From the NCBI GenBank assembly GCA_965198415.1, contig CBDAPN010000032.1, positions 1,612,001-1,676,000 of the forward strand: a DNA stretch of 64,000 nucleotides, read 5' to 3'. This document shows positions 51,769 to 61,218 of this stretch, one piece after another (position 1 is the stretch's first letter; every line of letters begins with the position of its first letter). The notes beneath the pieces were generated by a model. The model was not told the origin of the DNA. It searched no databases and saw nothing but the letters and a program-made list of their open reading frames with translations. The DNA comes from Endozoicomonas sp965198415. GTDB lineage: Bacteria; Pseudomonadota; Gammaproteobacteria; Pseudomonadales; Endozoicomonadaceae. The position numbers and the translations under genes are program-made.

Positions 51769-53379
51769 GTGAAAAGTACACTACTTAAACCACTTAAGGC
51801 TGGAATTTTAGGCCTTGCTGTTGCTATTTCCGGCGCTCTACTAACGACACCCGACACCGCAATGGCCGCAGGCACATTGCGAATTGCCAACATGGGTGAG
51901 CCTTCCTCTTTAGACCCGCATTACATTTCTGGCACCTGGGAAAGCGGAATCGTTGGCAACATGTTTATGGGTCTGACCACAGAAGCAGCCGATGGTTCTA
52001 TTATTCCCGGTGCGGCAAAGAGCTGGACAGTGTCCGACGATGGTCTTGTTTATACTTTTACCCTACGTGACCATCAATGGTCTGATGGCGAACCCGTAAC
52101 AGCGCAAAATTTTGCCGACTCATTGCAGCGTATTCTCAAGCCTGAATCCGCCGCCGGTTATGCCTCTTTGCTCTACACCATCAAAGGTGCCGAGCTGGTC
52201 AACACCGCCAAATCAGGCCCTGAAGCCCTGGCCGTGAAAGTAATTGACGACAAGACGCTACAAATAACTCTTGAAGGGCCTGCACCCTATTTCATTGCTC
52301 AGTTAGCGCACTACACTGCTTACCCTGTTCCCACTCATCAGATCAAAGAGCTTGGCAAGGATTGGGCAAAAACCAAAGGCATGATCGGCAACGGCGCCTT
52401 CACTCTGGAAGAGTGGACTCCTAATTCACAGATTCGTCTGGTAAAAAACGCGAACTTTTACGACGCTGATAATGTATCAATCGATGAGTTGGTGTACTAC
52501 CCACAAGAAGACCGCTCTGCTGTGTTAAAGCGGGTTCGCGCTGGTGAAGTGGATATACAAACCGACTTTGCCTCATCCGACCTGAAATGGCTGAGAAAAA
52601 ATATGCCGGACTATGTGCGTATTGCACCTTACATTGGCATTTACTACTATCCACTGAATTTGAACGACGAAGTCCTGAAAGATAAGCGCGTCAGAAAGGC
52701 TCTGGCCATGACCATTGACCGGGAAATTCTCACCGATAAGGTACTGAAATCCGGTGAAATGCCTGCCTACAGTTTTGTGCCACCGGGCACCGGCACTTAC
52801 GGCAAGCCCGTTGAAGTTAGCTGGAAAGATATGCCTAAAAAAGAGCGCATTGCCGAAGCGCAAAGACTGCTCAAAGAAGCCGGTTACAGTAAAGCGAACC
52901 CACCCAAATTAAAGCTGAAGTACAACACGTCAGAAAACCACAAAAAGGTCGCTATCGCCATTGCTGCCATGTGGAAAAAAGCACTGGGTGTGAAAACCGA
53001 GCTTTATAACTCCGAAGTGAAGGTACATTACGCCAGCTTAAAAACCCGCGATTTCCAAGCGGCACGTGCGGCTTGGATTGCAGACTATAACGACCCACAA
53101 AACTTTCTGAACCTGATGGAAGCACGCAACCCGGCGCAAAACTACAGCGATTACAACAATGCGTCGTATAACAAGCTGATGCGTCAAGCACAGTTGGAAA
53201 GTGATGAAGCAAAACGCAACGAATACATGCGACAGGCAGAAACGCTCGCCATGGATGAGCTGCCCAACATTCCCATCTATTACTACGTATCAAAGAACCT
53301 GGTACACCCGAAGGTGAAAGGCTGGATAAATAACCCAACTGATATCCATCGGGCACGGTATCTTTCCATCGACGAATAA
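51769..53379 (+). CDS. oppA: oligopeptide ABC transporter, binding protein OppA
   Basis: A 536-residue periplasmic solute-binding protein (SBP_bac_5). The signal peptide (residues 1-33, KAGILGLAVAISGALL, cleavage after TAMA) precedes the mature start. MGEPSSLDPHYISGTWE and LTTEAADGSIIPGAAKSWTV are typical of OppA/MppA, and the C-terminal region keeps AAWIADYNDPQNFL and DELPNIPIYYYVSKNLV. It starts with GTG at 51769, eight bases after AGGGAAG; an in-frame GTG at 51760 is too close to that site. First gene of a complete opp operon. A peptide specificity cannot be read; the peptides may serve as carbon and nitrogen source or be recycled murein peptides. Confidence 0.94.
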   Translation: MKSTLLKPLKAGILGLAVAISGALLTTPDTAMAAGTLRIANMGEPSSLDPHYISGTWESGIVGNMFMGLTTEAADGSIIPGAAKSWTVSDDGLVYTFTLRDHQWSDGEPVTAQNFADSLQRILKPESAAGYASLLYTIKGAELVNTAKSGPEALAVKVIDDKTLQITLEGPAPYFIAQLAHYTAYPVPTHQIKELGKDWAKTKGMIGNGAFTLEEWTPNSQIRLVKNANFYDADNVSIDELVYYPQEDRSAVLKRVRAGEVDIQTDFASSDLKWLRKNMPDYVRIAPYIGIYYYPLNLNDEVLKDKRVRKALAMTIDREILTDKVLKSGEMPAYSFVPPGTGTYGKPVEVSWKDMPKKERIAEAQRLLKEAGYSKANPPKLKLKYNTSENHKKVAIAIAAMWKKALGVKTELYNSEVKVHYASLKTRDFQAARAAWIADYNDPQNFLNLMEARNPAQNYSDYNNASYNKLMRQAQLESDEAKRNEYMRQAETLAMDELPNIPIYYYVSKNLVHPKVKGWINNPTDIHRARYLSIDE

Positions 53380-53496
53380 ATACTCCTCTAGTAACTTCCG
53401 AACTGCTCCCATGCATGCATGGGAGTCAAAGCGAATTGCGCCAAGAAGGGCCGAACAAGCGAACCATGGAGGGTTTTAAGCCAAGAGCGCATTTAC

Positions 53497-54423
53497 ATGT
53501 TTTCTTATATTTTCAAGCGCCTGCTCACAGCTATTCCTACGCTGCTGATCATCATCACCATCGCATTTTTTATGATGCGAGTAGCACCTGGGGGGCCATT
53601 CGATGCCGAACGACACCTGCCACCTGAAATTGAAGCCAATATTCTCAAAGCCTATGATCTTGATAAACCGCTGTATGAGCAGTATTTCATCTACTTAGGG
53701 AATTTGCTGCAATTTGACTTTGGCCCCTCTTACAAGTTCCGCGATTTCACCGTTACCGAGCTTATCCTCACTGGCCTGCCCGCCAGCATAAAAATTGGTG
53801 GCATATCTATTTTGCTGGCAGCACTGATCGGCATAAGCCTTGGAACCTTGTCAGCGCTTTACCAAAACCAGAAAACCGACTACGCCATTATGGGGGTAGC
53901 GATGACCGGCATCGCCATCCCCAACTTTGTGGTTGCCCCCATACTGTCGCTGGTCTTTGGCGTCTACCTCGCCTGGCTACCGGTGGCTGGCTGGGGTGAT
54001 GGGGCTGCAAGAAACCTGGTGTTGCCTGTCATCTCTCTGGCACTGCCCCAAATCGCTTACATCGCCCGCCTCACACGTGGCTCCATGGTGGAAGTGCTGC
54101 ACTCCAACTACATCCGAACTGCGCGAGCCAAAGGGCTACGGGAAAGGCTGGTTGTTATACGACATGCGATTAAAGGTGCTCTCTTGCCGGTAGTCAGCTA
54201 CCTTGGGCCAGCGGCCGCAGCAGTAACGACTGGCTCGGTAGTCATTGAGTCGATCTACGATATACCCGGCGTGGGTCGCTATTTCGTCAATGCGGCACTG
54301 AACCGTGACTACCCACTGGTAATGGGCGTCGTAATCTTCTATGCGACACTGATTATTGTGATGAATTTGATTGTGGATGTTATCTACAGCTTCCTTGATC
54401 CAAAACTGAGGGTTAATGGATGA
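53497..54423 (+). CDS. oppB: oligopeptide ABC transporter permease OppB
   Basis: A 308-residue inner-membrane permease with about six helices (BPD_transp_1). The N-terminus YIFKRLLTAIPTLLIIITIA and MMRVAPGGPFD are diagnostic of OppB/DppB. The EAA loop reads RTARAKGLRERLVVIRHAIK near residue 205. The start at 53497 begins the family consensus; the open frame extends 26 codons further upstream. The stop overlaps the oppC start (ATGA). Confidence 0.95.
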   Translation: MFSYIFKRLLTAIPTLLIIITIAFFMMRVAPGGPFDAERHLPPEIEANILKAYDLDKPLYEQYFIYLGNLLQFDFGPSYKFRDFTVTELILTGLPASIKIGGISILLAALIGISLGTLSALYQNQKTDYAIMGVAMTGIAIPNFVVAPILSLVFGVYLAWLPVAGWGDGAARNLVLPVISLALPQIAYIARLTRGSMVEVLHSNYIRTARAKGLRERLVVIRHAIKGALLPVVSYLGPAAAAVTTGSVVIESIYDIPGVGRYFVNAALNRDYPLVMGVVIFYATLIIVMNLIVDVIYSFLDPKLRVNG

Positions 54424-55346
54424 GCGCCTTAACCAAAACCAACGACAAAATGTCAACACTGTTAAACCAGACGTCAGAAGTCAATCAGGAGGACGTCGAC
54501 GGACGTTCACTATGGCAAGATGCCAGCACCCGGCTGATGCGTAATAAAGCCGCAGTTGTGTCGATGGTGATTCTTCTTATCATCACCCTGATGGCAATTT
54601 TCGGCCCTTATTTATCACAACACGCCTTTGATGAGGTGTATTGGGACTTCATTCAGGTGGGGCCAAATTTTGCCGAAGGCTTCTGGTTTGGTACTGACGA
54701 AAACGGTCGGGATCTTTTTGTCCGCACTCTTTATGGCGCCAGAATCTCTTTGATGGTAGGGCTGGTAGCCACCTCAGTGTCACTGGTGATTGGAGTCACA
54801 TATGGGGCAGTTGCCGGGTATATGGGAGGGCATGTCGACAACCTGATGATGCGTTTTGTCGATATTCTCTATTCGCTGCCGTTCATGTTTTTTGTAATCA
54901 TTCTCATGGTGATTTTCGGTCGCAGCATCTTTCTTATTTTTGTCGCACTCGGCGCCGTTGAGTGGCTCACCATGGCACGGATTGTACGCGGACAAACTTT
55001 GGCCATTAAGAAGAAAGAGTTCATTGAGGCAGCTCATGCCAGCGGTGTTTCAACGTTCAAGATTATCTTCCGCCATATTGTGCCCAATATTCTTGGACCG
55101 GTAATCGTCTATATGACCCTGACCATCCCTCAGGTAATCCTGACCGAGAGCTTTCTCTCCTTCCTTGGTTTAGGAGTTCAGGAGCCACTCACTAGTTGGG
55201 GAGTACTTATTGCGGAAGGCGCCAAGGTGATGGAAAGCGCCCCCTGGATGCTGGCCTTCCCGGCTGCTTTTCTGGCGCTGACTCTGTTCTGTTTCAACTT
55301 TATTGGCGACGGCCTGCGAGACGCACTGGACCCGAAGGATCGTTAA
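54420..55346 (+). CDS. oppC: oligopeptide ABC transporter permease OppC
   Basis: A 308-residue permease partner of OppB. A cytoplasmic N-terminal tail (residues 1-35) precedes the first helix (AAVVSMVILLIITLMAIFGP). FGTDENGRDLFVRTLYGARI is the hallmark OppC/DppC segment, and the EAA loop reads EAAHASGVSTFKIIFRHIVP. The final FIGDGLRDALDPKDR is conserved in the family. Its ATG overlaps the oppB stop by four bases, indicating coupled translation. Confidence 0.95.
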   Translation: MSALTKTNDKMSTLLNQTSEVNQEDVDGRSLWQDASTRLMRNKAAVVSMVILLIITLMAIFGPYLSQHAFDEVYWDFIQVGPNFAEGFWFGTDENGRDLFVRTLYGARISLMVGLVATSVSLVIGVTYGAVAGYMGGHVDNLMMRFVDILYSLPFMFFVIILMVIFGRSIFLIFVALGAVEWLTMARIVRGQTLAIKKKEFIEAAHASGVSTFKIIFRHIVPNILGPVIVYMTLTIPQVILTESFLSFLGLGVQEPLTSWGVLIAEGAKVMESAPWMLAFPAAFLALTLFCFNFIGDGLRDALDPKDR

Positions 55347-55350
55347 CAAC

Positions 55351-56361
55351 ATGAGCATTATTCTTGACGTAAAAAATCTCAATACACGCTTCGATACCCC
55401 CGAAGGCGAAGTATCTGCGGCCAACAACATCAACTTCACTCTGAAAAAAGGCGAAAGCCTTGGCGTTGTGGGTGAATCCGGTTCCGGTAAAACCCAGATT
55501 TTCATGGCCATTATGGGCTTGCTGGCTAAAAACGGTACAACCACCGGAGAGGCCGTTTTTAAGGATCAGAACCTGCTTGGCCTACCCGTGGTTGAGCTGA
55601 ATAAGGTGCGTGGTGTTTCGTTATCAATGATCTTTCAGGACCCAATGACCTCATTAAATCCATATCTGAAAGTTTCACGACAGATGACGGAGGTCTTGAT
55701 TGAACACAAGGGCATGAGAAAAAAGGAAGCGCTTGAGCGTTCCATCCGCATGTTAGAGATGGTCGGCATTCCTGAAGCTCGCAAACGTGTGCACATGTAC
55801 CCCCACGAATTTTCCGGTGGTATGCGACAGCGAGTCATGATTGCCATTGCGCTGCTGTGCGAGCCAGATCTGCTAATTGCCGACGAACCCACCACGGCAC
55901 TGGACGTTACTATTCAGGCGCAGATTCTGGAATTGCTACACAGCCTGAAAGAAGAGATGGGTATGTCCATTGTCATGATCACCCACGACCTCGGAGTCAT
56001 CGCCGGTATGTGCGACCATGTAATGGTAATGTACGGCGGTCGGGTCGTAGAGACTGGCACTGTGCAAAAAATCTTCAGCCACGCCCGTCACCCCTACACC
56101 CGTGGGTTGTTGCAATCCATGCCACGAATTGACGGTGATCATAATCAAGACCTTTACGCCATTCCCGGCCAGCCCCCAAACCTGCAAGCACTACCGAGTG
56201 GTTGCGCCTTTCAGCCACGTTGTGAGTTTGCTGACGAAGTCTGCCGCAAAGAGCAACCTGACACACTGTTATTTACAGACCATACGACAGTAGCATGCCA
56301 TCGAATAATGGAGTCAGCGGGCGAAAACCGGGAGCAGATTTTAATAAGGGAGGGCGTGTGA
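55351..56361 (+). CDS. oppD: oligopeptide ABC transporter ATPase OppD
   Basis: A 336-residue ATPase. Walker A GESGSGKTQ near residue 38, Q-loop FQDPMTSLNPY, signature FSGGMRQRVMIAIAL near 157, Walker B LLIADEPTTALD and the H-loop MITHDLGV are all present. The C-terminal oligopeptide/dipeptide extension contains the Cys cluster (SGCAFQPRCEFADEVC) usual in OppD/DppD. The start at 55351 follows oppC after four bases; the stop overlaps oppF as TGATG. Confidence 0.95.
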   Translation: MSIILDVKNLNTRFDTPEGEVSAANNINFTLKKGESLGVVGESGSGKTQIFMAIMGLLAKNGTTTGEAVFKDQNLLGLPVVELNKVRGVSLSMIFQDPMTSLNPYLKVSRQMTEVLIEHKGMRKKEALERSIRMLEMVGIPEARKRVHMYPHEFSGGMRQRVMIAIALLCEPDLLIADEPTTALDVTIQAQILELLHSLKEEMGMSIVMITHDLGVIAGMCDHVMVMYGGRVVETGTVQKIFSHARHPYTRGLLQSMPRIDGDHNQDLYAIPGQPPNLQALPSGCAFQPRCEFADEVCRKEQPDTLLFTDHTTVACHRIMESAGENREQILIREGV

Positions 56362-57350
56362 TGAGTAAGCCAATTTTAAAGGTCGAGAACCTCAAGGTGC
56401 ACTTTCCAGTGGACGTTGGCACGTTCTTTACCAAAAAAAAACACCTAAAAGCGGTGGACGGTGTCAGCTTTGAGCTGAATAAAGGGGAAACCCTATCGGT
56501 AGTCGGTGAGTCTGGCTGTGGTAAATCCACCCTTGGCCGGGCGGTTTTGCAGTTGCTGCACAATACCGAAGGTCAAGTGGTGTGGATGGGTGAAAACATC
56601 ACTGGCTTTTCGGTGCGACAGATGCAGCCACTAAGAAAAGAGATGCAGATTATCTTTCAGGACCCACTGGCAAGCCTTGACCCACGCATGACCATTGGGG
56701 AGATTATTGCCGAGCCACTGGTCACACATAATCCACGCTTGCCAAAAGAACAGGTAAAAAACCGGGTGCGGGAAATGATGGACATTGTCGGTCTGTTACC
56801 GCGGATGATTAACCGCTACCCCCATGAATTTTCCGGTGGCCAATGTCAGCGTATCGGTATTGCCAGAGCGATGATTTTACAGCCAAAGGTGATAGTTTGT
56901 GATGAGCCGGTTTCGGCTCTGGACGTTTCCATTCAGGCTCAAATCATTAATCTGTTAGGGGAGTTACAGCAGAAATTTGGCCTGTCGCTGTTGTTTATCA
57001 GTCACGATCTTTCCATCGTACGACACATCAGTCACCGGGTAATGGTGCTGTATCTTGGCAATGTAATGGAAATTGCCCAAAAAGATGAGTTGTATAACTC
57101 ACCGCGCCACCCTTACACGCAAGCTTTGATTTCTGCTGTACCCGTTCCGGACCCGAACAAGGAAGCACACAAAAAGCGCATTGTCTTAAAAGGGGATCTT
57201 CCATCGCCTATCAATCCACCATCGGGCTGCGTGTTCAGAACCCGCTGCCTATATGCCGATCTGGAATGTGAGCAGCAAAAACCCGCTTTAACCACGCTAA
57301 ACAGTGAAATGCATAAAGTGGCATGCCATAAACAGGCGCAAGTTAATTAA
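56361..57350 (+). CDS. oppF: oligopeptide ABC transporter ATPase OppF
   Basis: A 329-residue ATPase, second NTPase of the transporter. The N-terminus LKVENLKVHFPV and the insertion TFFTKKKHLKAVDGVSFEL are typical of OppF. Walker A GESGCGKST near residue 52, FQDPLASLDPRMTIGEII, signature FSGGQCQRIGIARAM, Walker B VIVCDEPVSALD, and the C-terminal Cys motif (SGCVFRTRCLYADLEC) are seen. AGGGAGGG precedes the ATG, which overlaps the oppD stop. Last gene of oppABCDF; a hairpin follows. Confidence 0.95.
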   Translation: MSKPILKVENLKVHFPVDVGTFFTKKKHLKAVDGVSFELNKGETLSVVGESGCGKSTLGRAVLQLLHNTEGQVVWMGENITGFSVRQMQPLRKEMQIIFQDPLASLDPRMTIGEIIAEPLVTHNPRLPKEQVKNRVREMMDIVGLLPRMINRYPHEFSGGQCQRIGIARAMILQPKVIVCDEPVSALDVSIQAQIINLLGELQQKFGLSLLFISHDLSIVRHISHRVMVLYLGNVMEIAQKDELYNSPRHPYTQALISAVPVPDPNKEAHKKRIVLKGDLPSPINPPSGCVFRTRCLYADLECEQQKPALTTLNSEMHKVACHKQAQVN

Positions 57351-57376
57351 CGGTTGACATTGAATCAGTGCAGCCT

Positions 57377-57418
57377 CCACTCTTGCGAAGGTGAAAACCC
57401 CTTTTCCCTTCGCAGTGG
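57377..57418. terminator. hairpin between convergent oppF and kinase-like gene
   Basis: The stem TGCGAAGG (57384-57391) pairs with CCTTCGCA (57407-57414), extended by CCAC/GTGG across a three-base bulge. It lies between genes that converge, so it is a likely shared terminator, although T runs are poor. Confidence 0.55.
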
Positions 57419-57444
57419 TTACGTTTGACAATTAGTGGAACCCT

Positions 57445-59247
57445 TTAAAGGAGGCCACGCCATTCAACTTGATAGGTATTCGGCACATATATCGAACAAT
57501 CTCTCTCTGCCTCAGGAATAAAAAGCTCCAAATCAACTACAGGGTTTTGGCTTTTATAAAGTCTGTTTAAACGATTAAGTTCAACCGTATCTGTCTCTAC
57601 ATTTTTTGCAATGCTCGAAAGAATTTGAGAAATAACTGAGCCAGTTACACGTATCAGGTCAAAATCGAAGCTTTTACGGGTCTTTTGTTGATTTTTAAAA
57701 AAAGTATGCGAAGTGTGAAAATCTCTATCATCCAGAACTTTAGCCAAACTAAAAAATATCTGTCTACGAATAGATTCTTTTTTATTGCTGGTTAATTTTG
57801 TATTGGGGATATACCCAAAAATGGCATCCGCTATTTTTGAAACTGTTTTTGCATCAGCATCAGATATTTTGTCGAGTATTTTACCTTTATTAAGGCCGAA
57901 AAAAGTTTTTTTACGGAAGATCTCTTTGACTGTAGATGCACTGGTCCTTTCTTCTTCAGGTGTTTCAACTAAGTAGCTTTTTATACTTTGAGAAAGTTTT
58001 TTTACAAGTTTTATTTGGGGTTCGCTTATTTCAAAACAATTACCCATATCTAATATTGAAACATCAATCTCATTGTTGCTATTGAAAGCAATCATAATGT
58101 TTCCATCATTCAGATCTCCATGCACAATTTTTTTATTTACCACCATATCCTTCCACTTTAACTGCACCTGCTTTTGTATTTCCTCTAAAAAATAGTCACG
58201 ATCGTTTTTATATTTATGACGCTCAGCGGATAAAAAACGGGCTTCTTCAGGTTTACGGACATCTGGCTTATAGTCAAGACATTTCGAAAACTCATTGACG
58301 AATAGATCTCTATCTCTTTTTAGTTCTGCCAACGTATAGCCTTTGGCTTTTTCCATTATGATTAAGTCACTAGAACGCTTTGATTCAATAATTTCAGGAA
58401 CCGAAAACGTTAAGTTAACTTGTCTTTGTTCGCCGAAAAGAGGACCAAAGTTAAATTGAGCTTTATTGTCAAGGGACAGCATGGCCCCACGGTATGCCGA
58501 GTGTTTCTCATGCTCAGTGGTTAAATCACATTCTTTTCTAATCGAGTGCAGGATATCCTTTTTTTCTCTTTTGTATTTTGACGTAGGAAGAGAAAGTGCA
58601 AGATTCCAGAACACCATGTTACTAGCAATTTTATTTTTCGTTTTAGTGGGTACTATTTTAGCCACATACTTTTTACCATCTTGTGCAACAACCTCATGAC
58701 ATGATGCAATAGAGCCAGCCCCAAGGAATTTACTGACTGTATACTTATCACCAAACTCTTTAGTAACCACTTTTTGAGCAAGTTCATCGGGTATTTTAGT
58801 TGTTATATTATTATCTAATAATGTTAACAACGTATCTGATATCTTATGAAAATCATTCCAATCTTCATTTGTGTCGCATCCTTTTGAATGTTTCTGTGCA
58901 AAAAATTTTGGGTTTTTGTTAAACTCTGAATCTAAGCGCAATAATTTGGCAGCACCTGGACCCATTTTTTTTATCACGCCCTCCAAATAACATTTATCGT
59001 TAATTTTTATCCCCAAGACTTTGTGCTTAATAAAATAATACGTTGTCACAATACTCTGAGAAATAGATCTGCAGGCAATAGAGACACAGTTGAGTACATT
59101 TTCGGATAAACTCACAATATGTTTTTTAGCATTCACTGAAGCCATTTTTACAGTGGATGCATTAGTAGAAGCAGGCTTCTTGGTTTCACTATGCTGCATG
59201 CCTCCTTTAAAAACATCAGAACAATGTAAGTTTGGTGTATTAATCAT
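57445..59247 (-). CDS. UbiB/ADCK-like atypical kinase, paralogue 1
   Basis: A 600-residue protein with a diverged UbiB/ABC1 kinase core. GPGAAKLLRLD at 96-106 matches the KxGQ-type motif (Lys101 kept, GQ replaced). LGAGSIASCHE at 175-185 replaces the Ala-rich loop AAAS, VAKIVP carries the probable ATP Lys197, and ECDLTTE (239-245) matches the ExD motif. The hinge is LIIMEKAKGYTL, the catalytic loop HGDLNDGN (His376, Asp378, Asn383), and the metal motif LDMG (Asp400, DFG-like). A hydrophobic stretch at about 50-80 precedes the core. Residues 1-45 are Ser/Thr-rich without a signal peptide; residues 410-600 form a helical C-terminus I cannot assign. AT-rich relative to opp. A UbiB role in ubiquinone synthesis is unlikely; an injected effector kinase is possible. 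Confidence 0.7.
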   Translation of the reverse strand: MINTPNLHCSDVFKGGMQHSETKKPASTNASTVKMASVNAKKHIVSLSENVLNCVSIACRSISQSIVTTYYFIKHKVLGIKINDKCYLEGVIKKMGPGAAKLLRLDSEFNKNPKFFAQKHSKGCDTNEDWNDFHKISDTLLTLLDNNITTKIPDELAQKVVTKEFGDKYTVSKFLGAGSIASCHEVVAQDGKKYVAKIVPTKTKNKIASNMVFWNLALSLPTSKYKREKKDILHSIRKECDLTTEHEKHSAYRGAMLSLDNKAQFNFGPLFGEQRQVNLTFSVPEIIESKRSSDLIIMEKAKGYTLAELKRDRDLFVNEFSKCLDYKPDVRKPEEARFLSAERHKYKNDRDYFLEEIQKQVQLKWKDMVVNKKIVHGDLNDGNIMIAFNSNNEIDVSILDMGNCFEISEPQIKLVKKLSQSIKSYLVETPEEERTSASTVKEIFRKKTFFGLNKGKILDKISDADAKTVSKIADAIFGYIPNTKLTSNKKESIRRQIFFSLAKVLDDRDFHTSHTFFKNQQKTRKSFDFDLIRVTGSVISQILSSIAKNVETDTVELNRLNRLYKSQNPVVDLELFIPEAERDCSIYVPNTYQVEWRGLL

Positions 59248-59343
59248 CTCTAGGCTACCTATTCAAAGTCTATGGTTGATGCTGAATTGTTGTCCATCGT
59301 CCAAGGAACAGATTCAGCTTAAATATACATTCAGTTAAAAAAA

Positions 59344-61218
59344 CTACAATGTAAATCCGAGTTGGTCAGGGTCAAAAGGTACTTCGTAAGTAAAACGCCT
59401 TGGTGTATTCGGCAGTAGAAACTCACTGTCTATCTGAGATCGCTCGCTATTTATTAGGTTAAGTAAGGGACTAAAATGATCTGTATCATACCCTTTGGCA
59501 TCAGCAACACATACAAGAATTTTTGATAGTGCTAAATTGGTCAATTTTATTGGGTCAAACTCAAAGAAACTTTTGTCTTCTTGAGATACAACTTCATCAT
59601 TAGATAACCTATAGGTTGTCATGCTGTTAAAGCGCCTCTTGCTTAGCAGTTCTTCCAGGCAATAGAATGTTTTTCTGTAGAGATACTCTTTTTTATCAAC
59701 ACTGATTCCATTGGTTAAGACATATTTACAGACAATATTCACAATACCTGATACAACGTTAGCTTCATTTGGTTGCAGTTTTTTGAGTATTTCACCTTTG
59801 TAATTTCCTGACATAGTCTTCTCAGCAGGAAATTTTTCTTTTATACCGCTTGTCCTCTGTTCCTCAGGGATTTCAGTTAGGTAATACTTTATGTTTTCAG
59901 CAATTCTTCTCAAACATGCTATTTGTTCATCTTCAACTTCAAAGCTGCTTCCAAAGTCAATAATTGAAATATTGATCTCTCTGTGCTCATTGAATTGAAT
60001 GATAATGTTTCCATCATTAAGGTCTCCATGAGCCCAGTTCTTTTTTACCAGAATTTCACTCCACTTTTTATTTACTGCTTTTTTTATTTTCTTAAATAGT
60101 ATTTCATCATCACTCTTATATTTACTTTCAGTGATAAAGTTTCTGGGTTTTCTGACTTCAGTTTTAATCATGTTTGGCTCACAACCAAAGCATTTCGAGA
60201 AATTCCTGATGAATAACGCAGGGTCTCTTTTTAGCTCAGCGAGAGTATAGCCCTCTGCTTTTTCCATAATGAGTAAGTCATCACAACTTTTGTTCTCAAC
60301 AATTTTTGGAACCGTCCAATTTAATGTTACTTTTTCTTTAGAAATACTCTTTGTACCCTTGAATTCAATTTCGCTTTTAGTATCCAAAGACATAAAAGCA
60401 TCCCTGAATTTGTTATGATTTTCATGCTCTGCGGTTAGATTACACTCCTCTTTGATTGTTTTTAGAGCATCTTCTCTTCTTTGCATGGATTTTAATTCAG
60501 ATCTCAGCAGCGGTTTGTTAAATGTAAGAGCGTCAAGGGGTGACGGAATCAATTTCCAAAACTTAATATTGTGCAATATTTTATTTTTGAGTTCAGTGGG
60601 GACTAACTTAGCGACATATGTTTTATTATCAGCCGTGATAACCTCATGGCATGCGGCTATTGAGCCTGAACCTAGGTACTTTCCAACCCGGTATTTATCG
60701 CCGAAATTCTTATTAAGTACTTGTTGTGCTTTCTCGTCGGAAATCTTGGTTGTTATGTTTTTGTCTAACAGCTCATGAAATAGGTTTGATACATTTTTCA
60801 GACTCTTCTTACTGTGGTTATCTAAGTATTTTTCCTCTTTGGTGGTTTTAAGCAGCTCATTTAGTAAGAGTTTTTCCATGTCTTTGTTAAAAGATGGATC
60901 CAGTCGTAATAGTTTTGCAGCTGCCGGGCCCGATTGCTTGATGATATCATTCAGCTGATGTAGGTCTTTATCGGTAGTGATTTTTAGGTTGTATCTACGC
61001 AAGTAGTATACGCTTACAATAAATCCGCAGATAGATCGCAGAAATATTGATATTTTTTTCCCAATTCCATACAATTTTCTAGCAATAAATGATTTACCGG
61101 ACAGCGTCTCAACTTTCTTATCAGTTTTTGAAATAGCCTTTCCACTTTTTTTTATATCATTTTCATGAGCACTGCCATAAGGCACTCCTGACAACTGCGT
61201 TGTTGTTTTTAAGTTCAT
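59344..61218 (-). CDS. UbiB/ADCK-like atypical kinase, paralogue 2
   Basis: A 624-residue paralogue of the following gene, colinear throughout. SGPAAAKLLRLD at 96-107 (Lys102), LGSGSIAACHE at 182-192, VAKLVP with Lys204, ECNLTAE at 258-264 (Asn in place of the ExD Asp), LLIMEKAEGYTL, HGDLNDGN (His397, Asp399, Asn404) and a canonical DFG at 421-423. A hydrophobic segment ISIFLRSICGFIVSVYYL (57-74) precedes the kinase core. AGGAGAG six bases before the ATG fixes the start. The genes are 96 bp apart and probably cotranscribed, this one first. Both keep all catalytic residues, so both may be active; an APH/choline-kinase-like reading is the main alternative because HGDxxxxN also occurs there. Confidence 0.7.
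   Translation of the reverse strand: MNLKTTTQLSGVPYGSAHENDIKKSGKAISKTDKKVETLSGKSFIARKLYGIGKKISIFLRSICGFIVSVYYLRRYNLKITTDKDLHQLNDIIKQSGPAAAKLLRLDPSFNKDMEKLLLNELLKTTKEEKYLDNHSKKSLKNVSNLFHELLDKNITTKISDEKAQQVLNKNFGDKYRVGKYLGSGSIAACHEVITADNKTYVAKLVPTELKNKILHNIKFWKLIPSPLDALTFNKPLLRSELKSMQRREDALKTIKEECNLTAEHENHNKFRDAFMSLDTKSEIEFKGTKSISKEKVTLNWTVPKIVENKSCDDLLIMEKAEGYTLAELKRDPALFIRNFSKCFGCEPNMIKTEVRKPRNFITESKYKSDDEILFKKIKKAVNKKWSEILVKKNWAHGDLNDGNIIIQFNEHREINISIIDFGSSFEVEDEQIACLRRIAENIKYYLTEIPEEQRTSGIKEKFPAEKTMSGNYKGEILKKLQPNEANVVSGIVNIVCKYVLTNGISVDKKEYLYRKTFYCLEELLSKRRFNSMTTYRLSNDEVVSQEDKSFFEFDPIKLTNLALSKILVCVADAKGYDTDHFSPLLNLINSERSQIDSEFLLPNTPRRFTYEVPFDPDQLGFTL

Noticed and set aside
57445..61218. 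Annotation of the kinase pair as ubiquinone biosynthesis UbiB.
   Set aside because: The core motifs are related, but the Ala-rich loop, the GQ of KxGQ and the catalytic FHADPHPGN form are changed, the C-terminal membrane helices of UbiB are not evident, and no ubi genes are nearby.
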